The notes beneath the pieces were generated by a model that was not told the DNA's origin, searched no databases, and saw only the letters and a program-made list of their open reading frames with translations. DNA of 64,000 nucleotides from Eutypella sp. D-1 (taxonomy: Eukaryota > Ascomycota > Sordariomycetes > Xylariales > Diatrypaceae). The translations under genes and the position numbers were made by a program. The stretch lies in NCBI GenBank assembly GCA_023313575.1, contig JAJTTP010000006.1, positions 2,232,001 to 2,296,000 of the forward strand, given 5' to 3'. Positions 39,601 to 50,675 of this stretch are shown piece by piece (position 1 is the stretch's first letter; each line of letters starts with the position of its first letter).

Positions 39601-42600
39601 CGGTAATTACTTTATCCCCGTTTTTTATTAATAATAAATAAAAGTTATTTTTAAACTTATATTAGCCGATAATTTTAAAAATGGTTTTATTATTATTAGC
39701 TTTAGTAATAAATTTATTTTAATGCTAATTTTTAATTTTCCGTATTTTTTTTTTATGCTTTAATTAACGTTTATTTTTTTACGTCGCTTTTCCGGTATAC
39801 CCGTTTTAAACGCGTCGTTGTTTTTTTATAATCGTCGTTTTACTAAATAATATCTTATCCGCGGTTATGTTTTAATTTATTTATAGCTTTTATAACCCGT
39901 TTTAATATTTTTAATAAAGCGTTAATAAATATTTCCGTTTTTATTTTAAATATCGGGTTCGTTTAAAAAAAAAGTCGTTAAGGTTTTATTTTTAATATAA
40001 ATACACCAGTTAAAAAAAACGTAACCGGGCCTTTTTAAAAAAACTTAATTTAACGCGTAATAGTTTTTCGGGGGGGCTTACCGGTATTTCGGCTATTATA
40101 ATATAATAATTAAAGCCGGTATATAAAATATTATTAATTACCGCCGTTACTTATAAAACGTTTAATAATACCAGGTTTAACATATTATTTACCGTATAAA
40201 TAAAAACTTTTAAATTAAAAACGTCGAATAATTATGCCTTTATTTATTTTACCACTTTAATACTTAATCCTTTATAACGGCGATAACCTAATTACTACGT
40301 TTAATATACCGTATTAAAATTTCCTCCGATATATTATTTATTAAATAGCTTTTAATTTTCGAAAAACGTAAAAAATAAATAAAGGTTTATTTAATCGATA
40401 TAAATATTAATTACCTTAATGTTATTAATTTTTATTACGTATACGTTTAAAGAAACGAAAAAATAAAGCTGTATAATTTATATATTAAGGTTTTATCGTA
40501 CGTACGTAAGCATTTATAATATTTAAAAAACTTAATTTTCCGTAAAAAACAAAATGTTATATTTTAAATAAGTTTTAATTAATTTTTTATTATCGGTTAT
40601 CTTAATTTACGCTTATAGTTTTTATATTAAACTAACGTCGGCTTTAACTTAAATTACCGTATTTAAAATAATATTATATATTACCAGTTTTTTATAAACG
40701 TTAATTTAAATAATACGAAAGCATTTTTTTTATCCGTAAATATTACGTTATAAATAATAACTTATAATTTTTATTAATCCCCGGTTTTTTTTTACTTTAT
40801 AAGCCGTAATAAACGCGGGTATTAAAAAGTATTACTAATTCGGATTATAAGTTTATCGTATTTATTTTTTTTAATATTTATTTAATAAAAAGTATCCTTT
40901 ATATTCCGGAAATAAATACGGCCGTATCGGGTTATTAATTTTTATCCCGGCGGAAGGCCGTTTTTACGTTACGCCGTAAGTTTTTCCTTTATTTATATAA
41001 AAGCTTCCGGGTTATAATTAAATTTTAAACTTTTTATTTTATCCGGGGAGGCCTTATTTTCGTCCCCGAAATCCGGTTCCGATTTATAATCAGATTAGCC
41101 GGTGTTTAAGTAATATTCCTTTTAATCGGCATTTATCGGGTTATCGTTTTCGAAATAAGTTAAAAGATAGGATTTTAACCGTTATAAAAAAAGTTAAAAT
41201 TAGGGTTAAAACGTTTAAAGTTTTAAGGTTAAAGTAATAATAATTACTTTAGGTTTTTTTAAATATTTATACAGGTGCTTTAAAAAATCTTTATACCCGT
41301 TAAATTATTAGGTTTCGGTCCTTTATTAAAATATTAATAACCGTAACCGAGGTTTTTTTTATTATTATTATTTAAATAACTTTTAAGTATTATCGTTAAC
41401 CCAACTGTTTAATAAATATAAAATAAACGCGGGTAAATTTAATAATTTACCTATTTTTTTTAATAAAGCGGGTAAAATAGGAAAGGTTATCGTAAATATA
41501 AAGGTTATTATAATTAAAGCATTTAAAATAAGCTTAATATATTTTTAAGTTATTATAAACTTTCCGGCTATACCGTTTACACTTTTTAAACTTATTATAA
41601 TTACGTTTATTATAAAAATTTAAATAACGGTTATATTATATAATTTTCGGGGTTTTTTTTTAAAGTTTAGCCGGTTTAAAATCGAAAACCTTAAAGCTTT
41701 TAACTTTATAAAAAAAGGTTATTGCTTATTTTTAAAGCAAAAACCTTAATACGATACGGTTAATTTTATAAAAATTAATAAGTTTTAAATTAGATTATAT
41801 AATAATTTTATATTAAATAACTTTATCGATTAATTTCGACCCGTTACCGGTATAAAAAGTTTCGGGTATTCCTTATAAAATGTACAAAAATTACCATTTA
41901 AATTTTTCGAAACGTATGCCTATTTTACTTACGGCAATAAAGCGGTTTTATACGTGTTAATAAGTTATTTTATTTTTAACGGTAAACGTTTAACTTATTT
42001 TAATTTTTTACGCCTTTATAATTTCCGTTAAATTAACGTTTAAAAATTTCATTATAACTATCTTAACGTTTATTAACCTAAATGCTGCTTATTTATGGTT
42101 ATCTTTTAACTTAAGGAAAAATCGGCGGTTTAAGTATTAATTAAGGTTTTCCCCCGTTTGGATTTTTTAGCTAAAAAAAAGTAAAGCTATTTTCGTTTTT
42201 ATTTAATACGTTAATTATTATCGTTATTTTAAACGTTATCGTATTTTCCGCGATTAAATTAATATATAATTTTCCTTTATTAGCCTTGCCGTTATTATTA
42301 CGTTTATATACGATATACGTAATGCTAATTAAATTAATTAAGTTAAACGTACTAGCCTATTATTAATGTTATTATTAGTTAAGGCTTTAATAAATAACCT
42401 TTATTAAAAGGTGTTAATAAAAAAGGTAAAAAATAAGGCGTGTTAAGATTAAACGAAACCGTTAAGTTTTTATATTCCATACCTTTTAATATTAACGGTA
42501 TTAATATTAATAATATTAATGGTTATATAACCGGTAAACTTAAAGTTTAAACTATTTATAATCTTAATTATTACTTTTTTTACCAGTTTACGGGATATTT

Positions 42601-43139
42601 TTATTTATATTACGTATATTTTTATATCATAATTTTTAAAATTAATATTTAAATTAACGGATAAAATAAATAATACGTCGAACTTTACCTTTATTACTGC
42701 TTTTTCTTTTTCTTATAATGCGCGGATTAAAAAAAGTATGGAATTATTTAACGCATTTTTCGGGGTTTTTAAAATAAAAGGAACCGGCTTTAAAAATTTA
42801 TTAACTTTATACCGTTTAAATAAGGCTTTAAATTTGGATATGCCCGTATTTACTTTTTTATTAAAAGCAAATACAGGCGCGGTCTTTAACGGTGCTGTTA
42901 CCGTAAAAACGGCATCGTAAATACGGATAGCTATCGCGGGTATTTTAAAATCTAAACGCTTAATACTTTACCGCGGGGAAGTTTAAAGTTAAAAAGGTAA
43001 CGGTTTTGCTATCTTTAATATTTACGGGTATATCTGATTTAAAGGCATAAAATAAATAAAGCTTACGATATAAAGGTTTTATATGCAAATAAAAGTCTTA
43101 GTAATAGTTAAGGTAAGAAAAGTAAAAAAGAAAAAGATA
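36695..43139 (-). mobile_element. Full-length LINE, copy D, nested in the SINE
   Basis: About 6.45 kb. The 5' end at 43139 reads TATCTTTTTCTTTTTT on the minus strand, matching the starts of copies A and C. The 3' tail lies at 36695-36715, next to the ACGTCCGGGTGGACCAT equivalent. Target duplication GTATTATATAATAT (36681-36694) and GTATTATATAGTAT (43140-43153) differ at one RIP-type position. The RT box FGYTDDIIILH (about 38745-38700) keeps both catalytic Asp, yet the frame is broken elsewhere. A 60-codon open frame at 42738-42920 on the plus strand is an antisense shadow of its 5' region. Confidence 0.87.
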
Positions 43140-43786
43140 GTATTATATAGTATATAAAACGGCGGGAATAAAGCTTAGCAATTATTAATAACTATTAAGG
43201 CTTATATTAACGTGTTACGGCTAATAAAGGAAAAAGGTTATTTAAATAATACCGTATAATTTATAACGGTAGCATTTATTAAATTAAGGTGGCGTAAAAA
43301 GGAAAATCGTAATAAAGCGGGGTAATTTAATTAAGGCGTTAATTAATTAAAGTTATTAATTAATATATATTAAGATTTTATTTATAATTATATAGTTTTA
43401 ATAAGTGGTTAATAATTACGGCTAAATGGCGCGGTATAATAAGGCACGTATTACGGGCGTATTTAAGTAATAAAGCCGATATTATAACAGGGTTAAAATT
43501 TTAACGCCGTAAAAGGGAAACGGGGTAACGGCAAAGGCGTTAATTAATCGGGCTGTTACCGGACCGGAAAAGTGGGACGGTAACTAATAATAATTAATAG
43601 GTTAATTACGCCGGCCGGAAAGGCCGGAAAATCGGACCTATTTAAAGAAATAAATCTATAAGTTACGCCGGCCCGGTAAGGCCGGAAAAAGGGGGTGGTT
43701 TCGGTAAGGCCGGAAAGGTGGGTCCCGAAAGTGGGCCCGATTTGTTACCCGCAGGAAAAAGCGGGGCTGGCGGCAAAACCGCCTTA

Positions 43787-43867
43787 GTTATTAAGGGATT
43801 CGAACCCCTTTTCCTCTTTTCCCATAAAAGGAGCAGCCTAGGTGCGTAACCACTGCACCAGGTGGCC
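43787..43867 (-). ncRNA. tRNA-like head of the SINE with Pol III A and B boxes
   Basis: Box A is TGGTGCAGTGG (43860-43850, consensus TRGYNNARNNG). Box B is GGTTCGAATCC (43806-43796), a perfect match, spaced about 43 nt downstream as in tRNA genes. The head starts GGCCACCTGG at the insertion site. It does not end in a foldable acceptor stem that I can see, so it is a tRNA-derived promoter rather than a working tRNA; the parental tRNA is not identified. Confidence 0.82.
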
Positions 43868-44350
43868 TACCGGTACGGAAAAAAAAAAGGACCGCCGGCC
43901 ATATTTTCGATTACGAAATTATAAAAGGTATTTTTTACTTTTTAGCTTAACCCGGTTACAAAACAATTTAATTTTTTAATTATAAAAATTATATCGTTTT
44001 TTTTGCCTTTTTCGATAAAGCCAAGCCTTATTCGACGGGTTAAAAAAAGCGCGTAATAAAATATAATAAGTTTTAAAACTATCCATTTTAAGTAACGGGT
44101 AAAATAACCGAAATAAGATCGGAAAATTCGAAAATAAACGGTAAAGGTTTAAAAATAAATAACCGTAAATAAATAATTAGTAAAAAATTCTTTATATTAA
44201 CCGTAACACGTTAATACGGCCTGTCCCCGGATAGGCTTACTTTAGCCGTTTTATATATTATATAATATCGGCACCTAGTTAATTAGGCGTAGCCCTGGAT
44301 AGCATGGTCCACCCGGACGTAAAATACATTATCATCATCATCATCATTAT

Positions 44351-45530
44351 ATTATTTATATAAATACCTTTAAAGTTTTTAAACCGTATTAAGTTATTAA
44401 ATATATAAAACGTAATATAAAAATTTAAAATTATATAGTTTTTTAAAAAGTATTATAACGTGTTTAACGTAGCTTTTAATTATAAACGTTTCCCGATTTG
44501 CTTAAGTTTTAATGTTATTAATTAATTTTAATTACCTTAATCCTTTTTTTAAAAAGAAATACGGTTAACCCGTTTTTTTAAAGTAATATCGTTTATAAAA
44601 CGGTAATTTATTAGCTTTTAAATAACTTAAATAAAGATTTAACCTTTAAGCTTTTTCGAGGGGATTAAGTAATAATATTACTTTAAATTATAACCTTTTT
44701 AAAAATAAATTAAGTATTTATTTTACCGCTTTATTATAAAGCCCGTATCGGATTTAAAACGTTTATTATTAGCTTTACTTTACGCGTTTTTGCCGCGATT
44801 ACCTCGGTTTTTAAAATTCTTTTATACGTTAAGCTATTTTTATTAATTAATACAACCTTTATCTTAATTAATATTATTAAAATCGTGTTAATTAAAGCTT
44901 TTTTAATTTTTATAAAAAAACCTTTTTATTTTTATTAAATATTAAATTGCTTATAATTTAATAATTTAATAAATTAGCTGCTATTTTTTAATAATTAAAA
45001 AAATTGCCGTTAATTTATTATTTATAAACTTTTCGATAAATAATTATTTAACTTTTTATATACGGCTAAACTACCGTTATAAAATTATAAAACTACGTTT
45101 TAAAGTTAAAAGTATTAAATACTTTTATTTATTACCTTTTAATTTTTTTTCCCGTTATATTATAATTTATTTTTTAAATTTTTTAATATTTTTCGAAAAA
45201 GCTTTTAAATAAGTTAAATATTTACTTTAAACGTCGATTTTTTTATTACTCGAAAATTTTATTATTTGCTTTAAAAACACGGTAATAAACTTTTAATTTT
45301 TAATTAAAAACTAAAATTATATCTCGAATGGATTAAATAATGTTATTATAAAACTATTAAGCTAACGTAATACGGCGTTTAATAACTTTATTGTAATTGC
45401 GTTTTATTTTATCGTATATATTAAAAGGTATTTAAAATTTTTAACGCTTTTAAATGGTTATTTTTACGATCGATATAAATTTACCGTCAAAACTTTCGGT
45501 ATTTTATTAAGCCGTAAATAAAGTACGTGT
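44351..45530. other. AT-rich RIP-mutated spacer
   Basis: 1.2 kb between the LINE copy C tail and a SINE 3' fragment. CpA and TpG are nearly absent. I could not read any protein motif or terminal repeat; it may be more of the host element seen at 24583-25280. Confidence 0.4.
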
Positions 45531-45650
45531 ATAATGATAATAATAATGATTTATTTTATGTTTAAGCTAAACCAATTATTTAAATATACGTATAAACTTA
45601 CTATATAAATTAATATAGTCCGTATTATATAATATATAAAACGGTAAAAT
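45531..45650 (-). mobile_element. SINE 3'-end fragment
   Basis: About 120 nt matching the SINE 3' end (tail, then the equivalents of TTTAAGCTAAACCA and GTCCGTATTATATAATAT on the plus strand), cut off where LINE copy E begins. Confidence 0.72.
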
Positions 45651-46675
45651 AATGATAATAATAATAATATATTTTATGTCCGGGTGGACCATGTTATTTA
45701 AGGTTAATCTACGTTTATAAGCTTACATATAAGGTTACACTTAAAGTAATTAGGTGCCGATATTATATAATATATAAAACGGTTAAAATAAACCCGGGGC
45801 CGTATTAACGTATTACGGTTAATATAAAAAATCCTCCACTTATTTATTTATAGCTATCCTTTAGCTAAAGCCTTACCGCTTATCTTTAAATCTTCCGCTT
45901 TATGCCTCGGTTATCCTTTTATTACCCGTAAATAATTTAAAACTTGCCGTATTTTATTACGTGCCTTTTTAACCCGTTAAATAAGGCTTAACCTTATTAA
46001 AAAGGGTTAAAAAATAAAATAGCCTTTATAATTAAAAGTTTAAGTTATTTTATAATTAAATTAAGCTAAAAAATAAAAAGTACCCTTTATAATATCGTAA
46101 TTAAAAACGTAACCGGTAATCCTTTTTTTCCGTACCGGTAAAAATAAAACGTATTATGCCCGAAACGTTAATAATATTTAATAAAATTATTATAACCCGA
46201 TCGTTTTATAAAAAGGTAATATAATATTAAACGTAAAAAAAAGATTTAAGCAATAATTTTTTATACGGTAAATCTTATCGTATATATAACGGAGGGGTAT
46301 TTCGAAACCATTATGTAATAAAAAAAAAGCTTACGCCTTTTTTTTATAATATGTTTAAAATAAAAAAAATTTATTATTCCGGTATTTAAATATTAAATAG
46401 CTTTAAATTTAATTTAAACGTCCGTAACTTTATTACCGGCGATATTTTTATATCCCGGCGTTTATTAAATAAACGTAATAAACGGCCGGACGTAAATAAT
46501 CGTATTATAAAAAATTAAAAAATCGGTTTAAAAATTATTAAATAAATAACCGAATAAGTTTTATATAACCGTTATATTATCGATATAAAAATATAAACCG
46601 GTTATTAAAGAAATAAAATCGTACTAATTGTTTTTACTTATTATACCGTTTTACGCGTAATTATTACTTCTTTAT
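45651..46675 (-). mobile_element. 5'-truncated LINE, copy E
   Basis: 1.0 kb of the LINE 3' end on the minus strand, beginning with an ATGATAATAATAAT tail and ATGTCCGGGTGGACCAT. It ends abruptly at about 46675, at a position equivalent to about 26330 in copy B, where a SINE tail starts. It contains only the C-terminal RNase H side and the 3' UTR. Confidence 0.78.
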
Positions 46676-46765
46676 TAATAATAATAATGATAATGATTTA
46701 TTTTACGTTTAAAGTAAACTAGTTACTTAAACATAAATATAAATTTATTATTTAAATTAATATAA

Positions 46766-47197
46766 TATAACGGCTGGTCTATTCTTAATTATTAATCCAG
46801 TCGAAGGGTTTATGTTAACAGGAGTACTGGGGGTTTTAAGTAATAAGTAGTTATATCTGGTGATAATAAAAAAAAAGGTGTTTTAAGTAATTAAGTTATA
46901 TTATAAGCTGGTAAGTTTAAAGATTATTTAAAAAGAAAGTAATAAACGTAATTATATATTACGTATATTTTTTATTCCTAACATTAAAATATATAATTAT
47001 TATTAAATCGTTAAAATCGTATTTAAATATAATAATTTAATATCGTTAGGATTATTACCGATTTAACCGATCCTTTTTAATTATATGGCGTATATGGCTT
47101 ATTTTAATATGGCTGTTTTTTTCTTTAAAACTATAGTTAGGGATTTTCTTTTATTATGTTAACCTTATTCGGCTTAATGGTCCGACCGGTTATAATA
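46766..47197 (-). repeat. LTR of chromovirus copy 2 (3' LTR in element sense)
   Basis: About 432 nt, TATAACGGCTGG...GGTTATAATA; the terminal TG and CA have been converted to TA by transitions. It pairs with 57341-57770. Confidence 0.88.
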
Positions 47198-50100
47198 CGA
47201 TCTTTCCTTTTTTAAGGTTTTATCCTTAAAACTTATTCTATTTTTTTTACGTTTTTTAATAAGTTTTTCCTTTTTTTTCTTTTTTTACGTTCCTTTTTAT
47301 TATTATATTTAATCGTATATTTAAACGTATTAAACCTTTTACGAAAACTACATAACGCGATTCTTTTTTAATTACTGTATTATCCGTTAATTTTTCCGAT
47401 ATAGCTTTTTATTTTTATTATAAACGTTATTACTTTAAATATAAAGTTTTAAAATTAGATTTTTTTATTATTCTTTTTATATTTAAAGAAATTAGCTTCG
47501 GTATAACGTTTTTAATTTTATTACTAAGTAGCTTTTTAAACTATTTTTTTAACATCGTAAACTGGAAGCCGAACTTAAAAAAGTTATAAAAATTAAAAAG
47601 TATACGAAAACGTATATTCGACGTATTTGGAAATAAAAGAAGATATGGTATAAAAAAATAATAAAGGCGGTTTCTTATGGTATTAATAATTTAAAGGATT
47701 TAAAAAAGTTAAAAGCGGAAAAGCGTCGGGTAAAAAATGTACGTTTTACAGGGTTTATTAAAGCGTTAATAAATTTTAAGGTTATTCCGGATTTTAATTA
47801 ATTTAAGATAAATATATCGGGTAATCTTAATTAAGATATTATTTTTACTAACGCTTTTATTAACGTTAATAAAAAATGTTTAAAAAGCATTAAACGTTTA
47901 TTAAGTAATTAACGGGTTTTTATATATTTTCGGAGTTATTATATCTTTTCCATTTAATTTTATATTTTATCCGTCTATTTTTGATTTATACGTTTAAAAT
48001 TTCTTTTATTTCGTATTCGTTTATTTTTATTTCGACGTTATTTTATCTTATTTTCGTAACGTCGATATTTGTTACACTTTTAAATAAGGAAACGTAAAAA
48101 ATTAAATAGATTTTAATTTTTAATAATAGGTCCAGTTCGTAATTAATTTTTAATATTTTTTTAATAACTGGGTATGGTCCGATATATTTATAATCGAGTT
48201 TTTTATTAGGTTATTTTATTATAATATTTTTTATAACTAAATAAACTATATCTTTTTCCGAAAAAGTTAATCCTTTTAACCTTTTTTAGTTATAATATCT
48301 GCTTATTTATTAACGTATAAGTTTAAATTTCTTTTTATTTTTTTTGTAATTATTTAAATTATTTTAATATTAATATGGTTTTAATATTATCCGGTCCTTT
48401 TTTATAAACGTTTTAATAAACGTTTAAAATAAATCCGAAATTAGCGTTAATAAATATTATTCGTATACTTTTATAATAAATTATATTATAAGCTAATTAT
48501 ATAATAAATAACTATTTAACTTAATTATTCTATTTATAATTAATATATTACCGAAAGTAGGTTTTTAATATTTAATTAATTCGTTTTATTTATCCGTTTA
48601 CCTAAAGTTTAAAAATTGTTATAAATTTAAGGTTTAATTTTAATTTTATTATAAAACTTTATTAAAATTTTAATACAAATGTTATTTTTTTATCGGAAAT
48701 AATTTCGAATATAAGGCCATATATTATTATAATATATCGTAAAAAGATATATATTATTTATTTTATGTCGGTGTTTTCGTTATATAACATAAAATAAAAA
48801 AGTTTTATAAATCGGTTAACGATTATAAATATATTATTATAACCGTTACGTATTATTAAACCTTTTAATATCGGTAATTTAGTAATGAAATTAAATATAA
48901 TAGATTTTTATAATTATTTATTTATTAATAATGGTTATAATTTTCCGTAAAGTTTATATCGTTTTGCTTTAATTTTTCCGTATATATTATATCGTCGTCG
49001 TATTTATTATATTACTAATTTTATTTTATTAAATATATAAGTCCGTTATAATCGTTTAAAGATTTTATAGTTTTTTAAGTATCCGTATAAAAGATATTTA
49101 TAAATCTCCTGTATTAATTATTTTTATAATTCTTATAATACTTATAGCTTTTTTATTTATTTTTTATTAATAATGTATTATTATATTATTCGATTTATTT
49201 ACATAAGTTATTTTAAATAATCTTAATAATAATAATTTGTCGTTATTTTAAGTATCCTTTTAACGTTTATCGGAATACCGTATATTTAATTAATATATAC
49301 TGTTTTTCCATAATAAGTTATTTATTAATAATATTTACTTATCCGTTTTTTAATTTTTTCTTATAAATGATAATGTAATCGAATTCCGTAAAGTACTTAG
49401 CATATCGTAACTGTTTTCCGTTAAAGGTTTAAATAGTAAAAAAATATATAATATTCTTATGGTCGGTATAAATTTTAATTTAATACATATTTTTTATAAA
49501 GTAATATTTAAATTCTTTAAATGCATTAACGATAATAAAAAATTCCTTATCGTAAATTATATAATTAAGTTCGGTTTTAATAAGTTTATAAAAATAAAAT
49601 ACGAGAAAATATAAAATTCTTTTTTATCTCGTTATTTAATTTAAATTTTAAAAACGTAATCCGAGGCGTTAGTTTTTAACTTAACAGGTTTTTTAAGATC
49701 GTATATAATAAATACTAATTTATTAATAATAACATCTTTTAACTCTTTAAAAAATATATTTACTTTATCAGTTTATATAAACCGTTTATCCTTTTTTATT
49801 AATTCCGTAAAAGATATTATAATATGTTTAAATCGTTATATAAATTTCCGATAATAATTTACTAAGCCGAAAAAAGCCTGTATTTTTTTTATACTGGTAA
49901 ATATTTTTAAATCCTTAATAATCGCGATTTTTTTAAAGTCTATTTTAATATGTTCGGGGGTAATAATATATCCGAAGAATTCCATTTCTTATATATAAAA
50001 TACACCTTTTTCGGGTTTTATTAATAAATTAACGTTTTATAATGTTTATAATACTTTATGTACATGTTTTTCGTGCTATTTCTTTAAATTTAAATAAATA

Positions 50101-50675
50101 AAGATATCGTTAAAATAATAGATAACGAAAATATTAAAATATTTTTGTAAAATATGGTTAATTACGTATTAAAACGATGTTAATACGTTAATTAATTTAA
50201 AAAATATAACTAAATACTCAAATAAGTTATATTTCGTCCTAAAAGCTGTTTTCTATTTATTTCCGGGTTTAATCTTAATATAATAATATTTATCTTTAAA
50301 ATTTAAGGTAATAAATTATTTAGTTCCGTATAAACGGTTTTTTTATTTTAATAATAAATAATAACGGTATCCGGTTTTTTATAATAATTTTATTTAATTA
50401 TCGGTAATCGATTATTAATCGTAATTTATTATTTTTTTAAACATAAACATAATCGGATATCCGGTTAATAATTTTAATCGTTAAATATATCTTTTCGTTA
50501 ATTTATTTTTAAAATATTCTTATAACTTTTTAAGTTTAATTTTATTAAGGTTATAAATTTTATGGAATCGGAACGTTTTTTTTTTTCCATAAAGATAATT
50601 TTATAATCTTATTCGTTATGTTATAATAATCCTTTTTTAAAATTTTCGCGAAATATTTTATCGAATTAATAATAC

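Larger units (their letters stand above)
36582..43867 (-). mobile_element. tRNA-derived SINE, full length (about 0.83 kb), split by a LINE
   Basis: Flanked by a perfect 15-bp target duplication TACCGGTACGGAAAA (36567-36581 and 43868-43882) inside LINE copy C. The 5' end, at 43867, is a tRNA-like head with Pol III boxes. The body (about 43786-43330) has GC-rich blocks. The 3' end (43210-43140 plus 36694-36582) resembles the LINE 3' end, finishing with ACGTAAAATAAATCATT and a TTA/TCA tail. LINE copy D sits inside it (36695-43139). About 0.83 kb is long for a SINE. No coding capacity is visible; it would depend on the LINE machinery. Confidence 0.82.
30658..44350 (+). mobile_element. Full-length LINE, copy C, interrupted at 36582-43882
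   Basis: Starts TATCCTTTTCC, matching the 5' ends of copies A and D, and ends ATGGTCCACCCGGACG...ATTATCATCATCATCATC at about 44310-44345. Removing the inserted SINE and one copy of its target duplication leaves about 6.4 kb, the family length. FKYINDIEILR at about 35045-35078 is the RT box. Unlike copy A it keeps the segment at about 35806-35900 that carries the start of the RNase H domain (TDLV near 35900). The 3' part resumes at 43868. It contains several stops and is not functional. Confidence 0.87.

Noticed and set aside
42738..42920. 60-codon open frame on the plus strand
   Set aside because: It is antisense to the 5' region of LINE copy D and exists because RIP removed stops in that frame.
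43787..43867. A functional tRNA gene
   Set aside because: Both internal promoter boxes are present, but I could not form an acceptor stem or place an anticodon, and the unit continues directly into the SINE body with the SINE's own target duplication.
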